From positions 1-34,206 of the forward strand of contig JAUNTQ010000030.1 of NCBI GenBank assembly GCA_030538605.1: 34,206 bases of DNA, given 5' to 3'. The translations under genes were made by a program, and so were the position numbers. Below are positions 1-7,665 of this stretch, one piece after another (position 1 is the first letter of the stretch; each line of letters starts with the position of its first letter). The notes beneath the pieces are model-generated. The model was not told where the DNA came from and searched no databases. It saw nothing but the letters and a program-made list of their open reading frames with translations. This stretch comes from Pseudomonadota bacterium (lineage in GTDB: Bacteria > Pseudomonadota > Gammaproteobacteria > Burkholderiales > Burkholderiaceae_C).

Positions 1-489
1 GACCCCGCCGTGGTGCTGCTGTGGCTGGGCTGCGCGCTGGCGGTGGTGGCGCTGGGCTGGCAGCTGTGGGCACCGCTTGACCGCACGGTGCAGCTGCTGG
101 CCGACGCGGCATCGCCCGTGGCGCTGTTCACCATTGGCGCGGTGCTGGCGCGTTCGCAATTGCAGGCGCGCGTGAGTGAAAGCCAGGCCAGGGCGGCGCG
201 GGCGGGCGACGCGGCGGACGTGGGGCTGGTCACCGCCGCCAAGCTGCTGCTGCACCCGGCGCTGGTGTGGGGCGCGGGCACCGTGGCGGTGTGGGCCGGT
301 GTGCTGACACCAGCGGCGCTGGCCGCGCTGGTGCTGGTGGCGGCGCTGCCGTCGGCCAGCAATGTGTCGCTGCTGGCCGAGCGCTTTGGCGCCGACAACG
401 GGCGCGTGGCGCGCATCATCCTGTGGACCACGGCGCTGGCTTTCTTCAGCTTTGCGGGGGTGGCAACCTGGATGAAGACCATGTATTGA
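1..489 (+). CDS. AEC family transporter (auxin efflux carrier type), 3' part only
   Basis: The reading frame is open from the first base, so the gene begins outside the window and only about 162 C-terminal residues are visible. They are very hydrophobic, with about four membrane segments. The segment AALPSASNVSLLAERFG matches the conserved C-terminal half of the AEC (auxin efflux carrier/malonate transporter) family, a set of inner-membrane secondary carriers for small organic acids or amino acids. The substrate cannot be told from this part. The stop codon lies one base before a long intergenic hairpin shared with the convergent alr gene. The family call is good; the substrate is unknown. 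Confidence 0.82.
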   Translation, partial: DPAVVLLWLGCALAVVALGWQLWAPLDRTVQLLADAASPVALFTIGAVLARSQLQARVSESQARAARAGDAADVGLVTAAKLLLHPALVWGAGTVAVWAGVLTPAALAALVLVAALPSASNVSLLAERFGADNGRVARIILWTTALAFFSFAGVATWMKTMY

Positions 490-490
490 T

Positions 491-566
491 AGCTGCTTGC
501 GTATGTTTTAAAATGAATTCAGATACAAACCTATCTGAATTTCAATTAAAACGTACGCAAGCAGCT
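491..566. repeat. Intergenic hairpin, AGCTGCTTGCG family, copy 1
   Basis: Arms at 491-525 and 532-566 are 35 bases each, with a few mismatches and a 6-base loop. The outer ends read AGCTGCTTGCGTA and TACGCAAGCAGCT. It lies between the stop of the transporter (489) and the stop of alr (616), which converge on it. A T-rich stretch follows the right arm. It could act as a two-way transcription terminator. Related copies are at 4435-4516, 16415-16500, 26559-26637 and 27600-27680. Confidence 0.85.
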
Positions 567-615
567 CCTTTTTTATTTCTTCACGAACCGGTTAACCCCC
601 TTGCCGCGCCTGCTT

Positions 616-1719
616 TCAGGCCACCTCCACCGGCACGCGCGCGGCCAGCGCGCACATGAGTTCGTAGCCCAGCGTGCCCGCCGCGTGGGCCACTTCGTCG
701 ATGGGCAGCACCGCGCCGCCATGCGCGGGCGCGGCGCGGCCCCAGAGGGTGACGGCGCTGCCCACGTCGGCCTGCGGCAGGGCGCTCAGGTCGACGGTGA
801 GCATGTCCATGCTGACGCGGCCCACGGTGCGGCTGCGCTGGCCGTCGACCAGCACGGGGGTGCCGGTGGGGGCCACGCGGGGATAGCCATCGGCGTAGCC
901 GCAGGCGACGATGCCGATGCGCATGGGGCCGTCGGCGGTGAAGCGCGCGCCGTAGCCGGTGCTCTCGCCCGCCTGCAGGGTTTGCACGGCGAGCACGCGG
1001 GCGGTGAGGCTCATGACCGCTTGCAGGCCCCAGTGGGCGGCGCTGTGGTCGGGATGGTCGGGCGAGGAGCCATAGGCGGCGATGCCGGGGCGCACCCAGT
1101 CGGCCTGCACGGCGGGCAAGTGCCCGTAGCGCAGCGTGGCGGCGCTGTTGGCCACGCTGCGCTCGCCGGGCAGCCCTTCGGTGGCGTGGGCAAACGCGGC
1201 CAGCGGCGCGGCGATGCCCTCGGGGCCGTCGGCGGTGGCGAAGTGGGTCATGTGGCCGATTTCGCCCACCTGCGGCAGCGCGGCCAGGCGCGCATAGGCG
1301 GCGCGGTAGCGCGCAGGCGCAAAGCCCAGGCGGTTCATGCCGGTGTTGAGCTTGAGAAAGACGCGCTGGGGCTGATGGCTCTTGTGCATGGCCAGCCAGT
1401 CGATTTGCGCGTCGCTGTGCACGGCGTGCCACAGGTCGAGGCGCGAGCATGTTTCGAGATCGCGCGGCTCGAACACGCCCTCCAGCAGCAGAATGGGGCC
1501 GCGCCAGCCAAGGACGCGCACGCGCTCGGCTTCGGCCAGGTCGAGCAGGGCAAAGCCGTCGGCAGCGCGCAGGCCGTCGAACGCGCGCTCGATGCCGTGG
1601 CCGTAGGCGTTGGCCTTGACGATGGCCCACACGCGCGCGCCGGGGGCGGCGGCGCGCAGGCGCGCGATGTTGTGGCGCAGCGCGTCGGTGTGGAGGGTGG
1701 CGTGGATGGGGCGGGGCAT
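616..1719 (-). CDS. alr: Alanine racemase
   Basis: This PLP-dependent enzyme interconverts L- and D-alanine in the cytoplasm and supplies D-alanine for peptidoglycan. The protein has about 367 residues, normal for the family. The cofactor lysine is K35 in the motif VKANAYGHG near the N-terminus. The second catalytic residue is Y256 in STGYGARF, in the C-terminal beta domain. The GMNRLGF and CGYADGYPR segments are also typical. The frame stays open upstream to about 1812, but homology begins at [17 protein letters not shown], so the ATG at 1719 is preferred although no strong ribosome site is visible. The gene diverges from lplT and converges with the AEC transporter. It could equally be named dadX; nothing nearby suggests a catabolic role. 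Confidence 0.93.
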   Translation of the reverse strand: MPRPIHATLHTDALRHNIARLRAAAPGARVWAIVKANAYGHGIERAFDGLRAADGFALLDLAEAERVRVLGWRGPILLLEGVFEPRDLETCSRLDLWHAVHSDAQIDWLAMHKSHQPQRVFLKLNTGMNRLGFAPARYRAAYARLAALPQVGEIGHMTHFATADGPEGIAAPLAAFAHATEGLPGERSVANSAATLRYGHLPAVQADWVRPGIAAYGSSPDHPDHSAAHWGLQAVMSLTARVLAVQTLQAGESTGYGARFTADGPMRIGIVACGYADGYPRVAPTGTPVLVDGQRSRTVGRVSMDMLTVDLSALPQADVGSAVTLWGRAAPAHGGAVLPIDEVAHAAGTLGYELMCALAARVPVEVA

Positions 1720-2005
1720 GGGGCGATGGGGCGAATGGGGCATTGGGCCAAGGGCGTGTGTCACGGATTCTGGCACCCGCATGCCCCGGCAAACCCTTCC
1801 ACCGGGGTGCAAACCTGCGTGCTATAACCCGGCAGCTTTTTCAAGAGCAGACACATTTTGGCAGTCACCCCGTCCCGCGTTGGCCAGTGCGCATGCGCCA
1901 GCGCCGCTTCAGCCCTTCTTCCTGATCTCGTCACCGATGCGCGGGTGGGAACGGCTGTGGCTCCCTCGCCGGCCGGGGCTTGCACGCCGAAGGGGCCGCT
2001 GCCTC

Positions 2006-2085
2006 GTAGGCTGGGTAGAGCGAAGCGAAACCCAGCGTTCTCGCGAGCCGGTTTGCTGGGTTTCGCTTCGCTCTACCCAGCCTAC
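2006..2085. repeat. Perfect 31-bp inverted repeat, TAGGCTGGGT type
   Basis: Arms at 2006-2036 and 2055-2085 are exact reverse complements, with an 18-base spacer. Each arm starts GTAGGCTGGGTAGAGCGAAG and ends AAACCCAGC. The right arm ends 47 bases before the lplT ribosome site. Each arm looks like one unit of a dispersed repeat in head-to-head orientation. It has no T-run, so a simple terminator is unlikely. Related TAGG-headed units are at 26483-26551 and 33705-33733. Confidence 0.85.
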
Positions 2086-2132
2086 CAAGATGCGTGCGTG
2101 CACAAGCCCCTCACTGCGTGCCGCCGCGCATC

Positions 2133-2139
2133 AGGAGGG
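2133..2139 (+). promoter_or_regulatory. Ribosome binding site fixing the lplT TTG start
   Basis: AGGAGGG lies 8 bases before a TTG codon at 2148. The reading frame continues upstream to an ATG at 2094, but this strong site and the start of family similarity (KRGFYTIMAAQFF) both point to TTG 2148 as the true start. Confidence 0.75.
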
Positions 2140-2147
2140 CCACCGGC

Positions 2148-3419
2148 TTGAAACGCGGCTTCTACACCATCATGGCCGCGCAGTTTTTCAGCTCGCTGGC
2201 CGACAACGCGCTGTTCGTGGCGGCGGTGGAGCTGCTGCGCGCCAGCGGCTCGCCCACCTGGCAGGGCGCGGCGCTGGTGCCGATGTTTGCGCTGTTTTAC
2301 GTGGTGCTGGCCCCTTGGGTGGGGGCGTTTGCCGACTCGCGGCCCAAGGGGCAGGTGATGTTCATCAGCAATGCCATCAAGGTGGTGGGCTGCGTGGCCA
2401 TGCTGTTCGGTGGGCACCCGCTGCTGGCTTACGCCATCGTGGGGCTGGGGGCGGCGGCGTATTCGCCGGCCAAGTACGGCATCCTGACCGAGCTGCTGCC
2501 GCCGTCGCAGCTGGTCAAGGCCAATGGCTGGATCGAGGGGCTGACGATTGCCTCCATCATCCTGGGCGTGCTGCTGGGCGGGCAGCTGGTGGGGCCGGCG
2601 CTGTCGTCGCTGCTGCTGGGCATCGACTTCCCGTTCTTCGACACGGGCATCACCACGCCGCCCGAGGCCGCGATTGCCACGCTGATGGGGGTGTACGCGC
2701 TGGCGGCGGCGATCAATCTGCGCATTCCGCACACGGGGGTCGAGATGCGCCCCATGCCCCGCAACAAGCTGGCGCTGCTGCCCGACTTCCGCCGCTGCAA
2801 CGCGCGCCTGTGGCATGACAAGCTGGGCCAGATCTCGCTGGCCACCACCACGCTGTTCTGGGGCGTGTCGGGCAACATGCGCTACATCGTGCTGGCGTGG
2901 GCGGCGGCGGCGCTGCATTTCAACACCACGCAGGCGGCCAGCCTGGTGGGCGTGGTGGCCATCGGCACGGCGGCGGGGGCGATTTACGCCTCGATGCGGG
3001 TGCGGCTGGACCGCGCCACCACGGTGATGCCGCTGGGCATGCTGATGGGCGCGCTGGTGGTCTGCATGGTGTTCATCAAGCACCTGTGGGTGGCGGTGCC
3101 GTTTCTGATCGTGATGGGTGCCTTGGGCGGCTACATCGTGGTGCCGATGAACGCGCTCTTGCAGCACCGGGGGCACAACCTGATGGGCGCGGGCCGCTCC
3201 ATCGCGGTGCAGAACTTCAACGAGCAGGCCTGCATTCTGGTGCTGGGGCTGATGTACAGCGCCAGCACCGGGCTGGGGCTGTCGGCCTTTGGCGCGATTG
3301 CGCTGTTTGGCGCGGTGGTGGTGGCGTCGATGGGGCTGGTGCAGCTCTGGCACGGGCACAACCTGCGGCACCACGCCACGGAAGTCGAGAGCCTGCTGCA
3401 CATCGCCAGGAAAGAATGA
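2148..3419 (+). CDS. lplT: Lysophospholipid transporter LplT
   Basis: This inner-membrane carrier of the major facilitator superfamily brings lysophospholipids back into the cell for re-acylation. The protein is about 423 residues from the TTG start, with about 12 hydrophobic segments. The N-terminus (FYTIMAAQFFSSLADNALF) and the segments AYSPAKYGILTELLPPS and NAWIEG-like KANGWIEGLTI are characteristic of LplT rather than of general drug exporters. In enterobacteria lplT sits next to the acyltransferase gene aas; here it stands alone and faces away from alr, so any acyltransferase partner is elsewhere. The start is supported by a strong ribosome site. The family call is confident; transport itself is inferred from family. 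Confidence 0.9.
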   Translation: MKRGFYTIMAAQFFSSLADNALFVAAVELLRASGSPTWQGAALVPMFALFYVVLAPWVGAFADSRPKGQVMFISNAIKVVGCVAMLFGGHPLLAYAIVGLGAAAYSPAKYGILTELLPPSQLVKANGWIEGLTIASIILGVLLGGQLVGPALSSLLLGIDFPFFDTGITTPPEAAIATLMGVYALAAAINLRIPHTGVEMRPMPRNKLALLPDFRRCNARLWHDKLGQISLATTTLFWGVSGNMRYIVLAWAAAALHFNTTQAASLVGVVAIGTAAGAIYASMRVRLDRATTVMPLGMLMGALVVCMVFIKHLWVAVPFLIVMGALGGYIVVPMNALLQHRGHNLMGAGRSIAVQNFNEQACILVLGLMYSASTGLGLSAFGAIALFGAVVVASMGLVQLWHGHNLRHHATEVESLLHIARKE

Positions 3420-3460
3420 TCCCCTTGCGTACGGGGTTGCGCGGGGATGAGCAATGACTT

Positions 3461-3555
3461 CGCTTCGCTCAATGACGAATGACGAAAGCACGGTGCAGCC
3501 CGGTGCTGTAGGTCATTTGTCATGCGCTTGCCGGAGCGCCGTCATTCGCCATGCA
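3461..3555. repeat. GTCATTCGTCAT modular repeat, copy A
   Basis: The spacer between lplT and the next gene contains AATGACGAATGACG, a GC-rich middle segment, GTCATTTGTCATG, CTTGCCGGAGCGCC and GTCATTCGCCAT. The last module contains the ATG of the downstream transporter. The same modules, in related order, fill the spacer between ptsH and ptsI at 29713-29820. Confidence 0.65.
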
Positions 3556-4432
3556 TAGCCCCGCTGCACTGCCCGTGCTGGCGCTGGTGCTGAACGCGCT
3601 GGTGTGGGGGCTGTCGTGGATCGCGTTCAAGGCGCTGCATCAGCATGGGCTGCATCCGCTGTGGGCCACCTCGCTGATTTATGGCGGGGCGCTGGCGCTG
3701 CTGCTGGCCGTGCGGCCTGCCGGGCTGCGCGGGGTGCGGCAGCACCCGTGGCTGCTGCTGCTGGCGGTGTCGGCGGGGTTGACCAACGTGGGCTTCAACT
3801 GGGGCGTGACGATTGGCGACGTGATGCGCGTGGTGCTGCTTTTTTATCTGATGCCGCTGTGGTCGACCGGGCTGGCCTGGTGGCTGCTGGGCGAGCGGCC
3901 CACGCCAGCGGCGCTGCTGCGGCTGGTGCTGGCGCTGGCGGGTGTGGCGCTGGTGCTGGGCCGGCCCGCCGCTGCCGGCCCTGCGGGTGAAGCGCCGCCG
4001 GGCCTGGCGGACGCGCTGGCGCTGATGGCGGGCTTTGGCTTTGCGCTGACCAACACGCTGCTGCGCCGCTGGCGCGCCACGCCGGCCGATGCGCGCGCGG
4101 TGGCCATGTTTGGCGGCGGCTTTGTGCTGTCGACCACGCTGGCGCTGCTGGTGGTGGGCGCGGCCGGCCAGCCGCCTGCGCCCAACTGGGAATGGACACC
4201 GTGGGCGTTGCTGCTGGGTCTGGCATTTCTGAGCGGCAACCTGGCGCTGCAATACGGGGCGGCACGCCTGCCGGCGCAGGTCACCTCGCTCATCATGCTG
4301 TCGGAGGTGGTGTTTGCCAGCGCCTCGGCCGTGCTGCTGGGCGCGTCCTGGCCGGATGCGGCCACCTGGCTGGGCGGCGCGCTGATCCTCGGTGCAGCCT
4401 TGCTGGCAGTGCTGCGAGGACGATCACAATAA
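3551..4432 (+). CDS. EamA/DMT family transporter
   Basis: The product is a 293-residue inner-membrane protein with about ten hydrophobic segments in two repeated halves, the layout of the drug/metabolite transporter (EamA) family, which mostly exports amino acids and small metabolites. The first half has the typical NALVWGLSWIAFKAL start and the second begins near LADALALMAGFGFALTN. ATG 3551 follows directly from the repeat that fills the preceding spacer and no ribosome site is visible, so translation may be weak or the start slightly different. The stop is only a few bases before a strong hairpin. The substrate is not predictable. Two other EamA genes occur at 17139-18056 and 26703-27593, but the three are not close copies of each other. 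Confidence 0.85.
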   Translation: MHSPAALPVLALVLNALVWGLSWIAFKALHQHGLHPLWATSLIYGGALALLLAVRPAGLRGVRQHPWLLLLAVSAGLTNVGFNWGVTIGDVMRVVLLFYLMPLWSTGLAWWLLGERPTPAALLRLVLALAGVALVLGRPAAAGPAGEAPPGLADALALMAGFGFALTNTLLRRWRATPADARAVAMFGGGFVLSTTLALLVVGAAGQPPAPNWEWTPWALLLGLAFLSGNLALQYGAARLPAQVTSLIMLSEVVFASASAVLLGASWPDAATWLGGALILGAALLAVLRGRSQ

Positions 4433-4434
4433 AA

Positions 4435-4516
4435 GATAGCTTCTTGCGTACGGTTTAAAGCATTTTCAGATACATTAATGCCTGAAAATGCTTTAAACCG
4501 TACGCAAGAAGCTATT
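4435..4516. repeat. Intergenic hairpin, AGCTGCTTGCG family, copy 2 (likely bidirectional terminator)
   Basis: Arms at 4436-4469 and 4482-4515 are perfect 34-base reverse complements with a 12-base loop. The right arm runs into seven T residues, so on the plus strand it has the form of an intrinsic terminator for the EamA gene ending at 4432. The minus strand has AAAA before the left arm, giving a T-run for the convergent gene that stops at 4556. The ends read GATAGCTTCTTGCGTACG, a one-base variant of the family. Confidence 0.88.
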
Positions 4517-4555
4517 TTTTTGTTATATCCCGCTTGTCATGGTGTGCGGATGCAC

Positions 4556-5626
4556 TCAATCCACGGCAGGCAGCGTCAATCCACGCCGAGCGAAAAAGGC
4601 TATCAGCCGTTCGCGGTTCAGCGGCACGCTCATCCAGGTGCAGCTGGTCATGCGGGCGCGCAGGCGGTCGAAGACCGAGCCGCCATGCGCCACCACCACC
4701 AGATAAGGGGCCTGACCCGGCACCGCGCGGCCCACGTTGACGGCGCGCGCCAGCGGCAGCAGCTGATCGCCGAGCGAGGCGTGGTCAAGAAACACGAAGC
4801 GGGCCGTGCCGCGCCGGATCTCGGCCAGGGCTTCGCGCACGCTGCCCATGACGCGCACGCTGCAGCCCATGCGCCGCAGCCCGCGCGGCAAGGTGGACGC
4901 CTCGGGCAGCGGGCGTAGCGAAACGACCAGCACGTCGGCAGGCGGCTCGGCCCACATGTCGCCCGGCACCGAGGGCGGCGGCTCGGGCATCGCACGGCGT
5001 GCGATGGCGGGTGCCACGGGCACCGGCTCGGACACGGCCCAGGTGTGGCGCGCCGACATCGGCACGCGCGCCGCTGGCGCTGCAAGGGCAGGCGGCGGCT
5101 GCGTGCTGATGGGCGCAGAAGCGGTGGTGGGCGCAAACGGCGCGGAATCGCCCGCGGCCACGACGGCAGACGCCACGGAAGCTGCCGCCGCAGGCGCGCG
5201 CATGGCCTCGGGCCGCGGCGGCGCAGGTGCGGCGGGCGGCGGGAGCGGTTCGCTCGGCGGATAGGTCGACGTGCCGAAGGTGTGGTCAAAACCCGTGGAG
5301 GCAGCGCTCTGCGCGCCATCGGGCCAGTCCAGCGTGCCGAGCACGGCCACCGCGCCCGCCACACTGAGTGGCCGACGCATCACGGGCAGGTGCGCCAGCG
5401 CATGGCGCGCAGCGGTGGGCGGCTGGCCCACCAGCACCAGCAAGGCGGCAGGGTTTTCCGCGCGCACGCGCTCGATGGTGGCGCGGTCATCGCCGTTGAC
5501 CAGCAGCAGGTGCGCATCCTGCGTCCGGTTGACGCGCCGCAACTGCTCGCCCTCCTGGGCGAACAGCGCGTCAAGCAGCGAGCGCTCGCTGGGTGTAAGG
5601 CCCACTAGGGCGTAACGATGGGACAC
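4556..5626 (-). CDS. Hypothetical protein with two degenerate receiver-like domains
   Basis: I do not recognise a named family. From a GTG at 5626 the product is about 356 residues; an ATG at 5704 would add 26 residues, but that stretch is less GC-rich and looks non-coding. Residues about 1-100 (RYALVGLTPSERSLLDALF, LLLVNGDD, LLVLVGQ, RRPLS) have the alternating strand-helix pattern of a response-regulator receiver but lack the phospho-accepting aspartate and the late lysine. A proline/alanine-rich linker of about 120 residues follows. Residues about 235-356 form a second receiver-like unit, where FVFLDHASLGD keeps an aspartate at the expected place but the later lysine is lost. There is no DNA-binding or enzymatic output domain. 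A role as a protein-interaction scaffold is a guess. Confidence 0.6.
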   Translation of the reverse strand: MSHRYALVGLTPSERSLLDALFAQEGEQLRRVNRTQDAHLLLVNGDDRATIERVRAENPAALLVLVGQPPTAARHALAHLPVMRRPLSVAGAVAVLGTLDWPDGAQSAASTGFDHTFGTSTYPPSEPLPPPAAPAPPRPEAMRAPAAAASVASAVVAAGDSAPFAPTTASAPISTQPPPALAAPAARVPMSARHTWAVSEPVPVAPAIARRAMPEPPPSVPGDMWAEPPADVLVVSLRPLPEASTLPRGLRRMGCSVRVMGSVREALAEIRRGTARFVFLDHASLGDQLLPLARAVNVGRAVPGQAPYLVVVAHGGSVFDRLRARMTSCTWMSVPLNRERLIAFFARRGLTLPAVD

Positions 5627-5867
5627 GGGGATGAACGGGGGAGATTTAACAACTCGAAACAGTCGGGCCGATTGTCTTCGGATGCCGTGTTCTTGTCGAT
5701 GCATGGCCCCAAAAGCCAGCGGCCTGAAGGGCTACATTCGTGCGCGCTGCACTGCGGTGTGGTGCCCAGGCCGCGCCTTCATGCAGAGCATCACGTTCGC
5801 CCTGGCGGCCACGCCGTGCGTCACCATGAAAGTGGTGTCTCGCGGTGGCCGCGTGTGCCTCGGCTCG

Positions 5868-6377
5868 TCAGGGCATGCCTGGCCGCGCGGGCCGCAGTGG
5901 CACCGTGGCCCACACCGCGTCCCACACCGCCCAGAACCGGCGCAGCTCGGGCGATGGCGGCACCTGGCCTGTCACCTTCACCGTCTTGCGCTTGCCACCG
6001 GCCTGCATCGTCAGCACATGCAGGCCCGTGGTGCCTTGCGCTTGCGGCGCGCCTGTCATGTCGGTCAGCGCCTCGAAACCGTGCTCACGCGCCCGTTGTT
6101 CAATGGCGGCCAGTTCGTCCGGATGGAGAAAATAGCGGCCCTGAATCTGCCCGTGCGGCGAGCCGTTGGCGATGAGGTGGACATAGGCCGCGCCATCGGG
6201 CGCGAGCAAGAGGCTCCAGCTGTTGCCCCCGGACAGTCCGCCATCGTGGTATGCCGACACGAGCGTGTCGGCCCGCCCCTCGTCGCCGCACAAGGCACCG
6301 GCATCGCCGCCAGCGCCCCAGACGCCAAGCGACGCCACGCCCAGCGCCAGTCCAGCCAAGCCGCGGCGCAGCTTCAT
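5868..6377 (-). CDS. Exported protein of unknown function (paralogue B)
   Basis: From ATG 6377 the protein has 169 residues. The first about 22 (MKLRRGLAGLALGVASLGVW) form a classic secretion signal, so it is probably periplasmic. The mature part has a beta-rich stretch (SWSLLLAPDGAAYVHLI), a helix (HPDELAAIEQRAREHGF) and the ending RRFWAVWDAVWATVPLRP. That ending is nearly the same as in the gene just upstream, so the two are diverged tandem duplicates. The start codon overlaps the upstream stop as ATGA, implying coupled translation. No catalytic motif is evident. I see no name for the family. Confidence 0.7.
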   Translation of the reverse strand: MKLRRGLAGLALGVASLGVWGAGGDAGALCGDEGRADTLVSAYHDGGLSGGNSWSLLLAPDGAAYVHLIANGSPHGQIQGRYFLHPDELAAIEQRAREHGFEALTDMTGAPQAQGTTGLHVLTMQAGGKRKTVKVTGQVPPSPELRRFWAVWDAVWATVPLRPARPGMP

Positions 6378-6892
6378 GGCTGCTGCCTCAGATCGCGGCC
6401 GGGCCGCACCGGCGCGTGTGCCCACACCGCCTCCCACACCGCCCAGAAACGGCGCATTTCGTCGCTGCGCAGCGGGTCGCCAGGCGCGTCAAGGTCCACG
6501 CGGTGCCGCCGGCTGGCCGCACGGACATCCACCCAGTAAGCCGGTGCGTGCAAAGGCTGCAGCGGCGGGTTGATGCGCCGGGGCAGCCCCCAGAAGTCGT
6601 GCGCCCGGAGCACGTCGGACAGCATCGGCAGCACGGCGTCCGAAAGGTCGAACTGGCCCAGCGAGGAGCCCCCGGGACGGGTCGATGACTGATAGAAGTA
6701 CGCGGTGCCGCCGGGCACGATGTGCAGCTGCCACCAGGCGCCGTGCACCTGCCCTGCGCCAGCGGCGATGCCCATCACCGCATCCGGCGTCGCGCCCGCC
6801 GCCACAGGCAAGGCCGCAAGAATGCCCAGGACGTGCCGGCGACGGACGGCGGCAGGGAACAGGGGGTGCTTGCGGGGACGCCTGTCTATCAC
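6374..6892 (-). CDS. Exported protein of unknown function (paralogue A), possible Tat signal
   Basis: The protein is 172 residues from a GTG at 6892; no ATG is available nearby in frame. The N-terminus has a basic region and a short hydrophobic stretch (VRRRHVLGILAALPVAAGA), which resembles a twin-arginine export signal but could be a normal Sec signal. The mature part contains WWQLHIVPGGTAYFYQ, a middle helix (DAVLPMLSDVLRAHDF) and the C-terminal RRFWAVWEAVWAHAPVRP, matching the downstream gene in order and ending. It starts 13 bases after the cyclic-nucleotide-binding gene and overlaps its paralogue by 4 bases. Function unknown. Confidence 0.68.
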   Translation of the reverse strand: MIDRRPRKHPLFPAAVRRRHVLGILAALPVAAGATPDAVMGIAAGAGQVHGAWWQLHIVPGGTAYFYQSSTRPGGSSLGQFDLSDAVLPMLSDVLRAHDFWGLPRRINPPLQPLHAPAYWVDVRAASRRHRVDLDAPGDPLRSDEMRRFWAVWEAVWAHAPVRPGRDLRQQP

Positions 6893-6905
6893 ATGCGCGT
6901 TCCGT

Positions 6906-7526
6906 TCAGCCGGGCGGGGCAGACGCCCGGGAGGCAGAGCGGCTCAGGCTGGCCAGCTGGTCGAGCAGGCGCTTGTTCACGCCGTGGGCCGCGTCCAGCT
7001 CCTGTTGCAGCGCCTTGCTGACCTGGGCGAAGGTCATCAGTTTGCGGTTGGTCTCGCGCAGGTGGTCGGCAATGCGCTTGGACATGGCCATGAGCAGGCG
7101 CGCGGCCACGGCCGGGCGTTCGTCCATCAGCCGGGTCATGGCCTGGCGCGTGAGCACGGCCAGGGCCAGATCGGTGGCCGCCGTGCAGGTGGCCGAGCGC
7201 GGGCGCCCGTCAATGATCCCCATGTCGCCAATCAGGCTGCCGGGGCCCAGCACCGACACGACCATGCTGTCGTGCGCGGCGGCGACGGTGTTTTCCACCG
7301 TGACCTCCCCGTCCAGCAGCAGCGCCATGAAGTCCGTGTGCGTGGCCTCGCCTTCGCGAATGACCACCGCACCGGTCTTGACGAGCTGCGGGCGCATGTA
7401 GCCGACGATTTCGCGTGCGTCGGACGCGCTCAGCTCCACCAGCGCTCCCTCGGTGACGAGAAGCGCCGCCGCCTTGATCTGGACGTTTTCACCCGCCCGA
7501 GCCTTGCCTGCGAACATCCTTGCCAT
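6906..7526 (-). CDS. Cyclic nucleotide-binding domain protein without HTH
   Basis: Residues about 20-140 form a Crp-type cyclic-nucleotide-binding beta roll: VVIREGEATHTDFMALLLDGEV, then LGPGSLIGDMGIIDGRPRSA at the place of the phosphate-binding cassette. The usual GE of that cassette is GD here, while the R-S-A end is kept. The C-terminal about 60 residues are helical and charged (coiled-coil-like, ALQQELDAAHGVNKRLLDQ) and replace the DNA-binding domain of Crp/Fnr regulators. So it probably senses a nucleotide or an interaction partner without binding DNA itself. The start is uncertain: ATG 7526 or ATG 7517; a TTG at 7568 is unlikely. It is the first gene of a unit with the two exported paralogues. 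Confidence 0.75.
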   Translation of the reverse strand: MARMFAGKARAGENVQIKAAALLVTEGALVELSASDAREIVGYMRPQLVKTGAVVIREGEATHTDFMALLLDGEVTVENTVAAAHDSMVVSVLGPGSLIGDMGIIDGRPRSATCTAATDLALAVLTRQAMTRLMDERPAVAARLLMAMSKRIADHLRETNRKLMTFAQVSKALQQELDAAHGVNKRLLDQLASLSRSASRASAPPG

Positions 7527-7564
7527 TCTAGGAACGTGCCGCTGGCGCTGCCAGGCACTATTTG

Positions 7565-7595
7565 TCAAAAAGAAAGCCCGCCTTGCGGCGGGCTT
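7565..7595 (-). terminator. Rho-independent terminator of the atp operon
   Basis: The stem AAGCCCGCC / GGCGGGCTT (7574-7582 and 7587-7595) has a 4-base loop and, read on the minus strand, is followed by TTTCTTTTT-like sequence. It lies about 70 bases after the atpC stop and just before the next minus-strand gene. Confidence 0.85.
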
Positions 7596-7665
7596 CGGAC
7601 GGCAGGCAATGGCCTGCGAGCGAGAACGGCTGAGACATGGCTCGTTCCGGCGCGCAGCCAGGCTT

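Larger units (their letters stand above)
1720..2147. other. Divergent alr/lplT intergenic region
   Basis: This 428-base gap separates the starts of alr and lplT and must hold both promoters, but I could not place a convincing -35/-10 pair. Its right half contains the long inverted repeat at 2006-2085. The rest (about 1813-2000) is somewhat less GC-rich than the genes, and short open frames through it show no recognisable protein. I see no RNA gene. Confidence 0.6.

Noticed and set aside
2082-3491. Minus-strand frame opposite lplT
   Set aside because: It is rich in His, Arg and Gln, as expected for the reverse strand of a membrane protein gene; lplT has clear family motifs.
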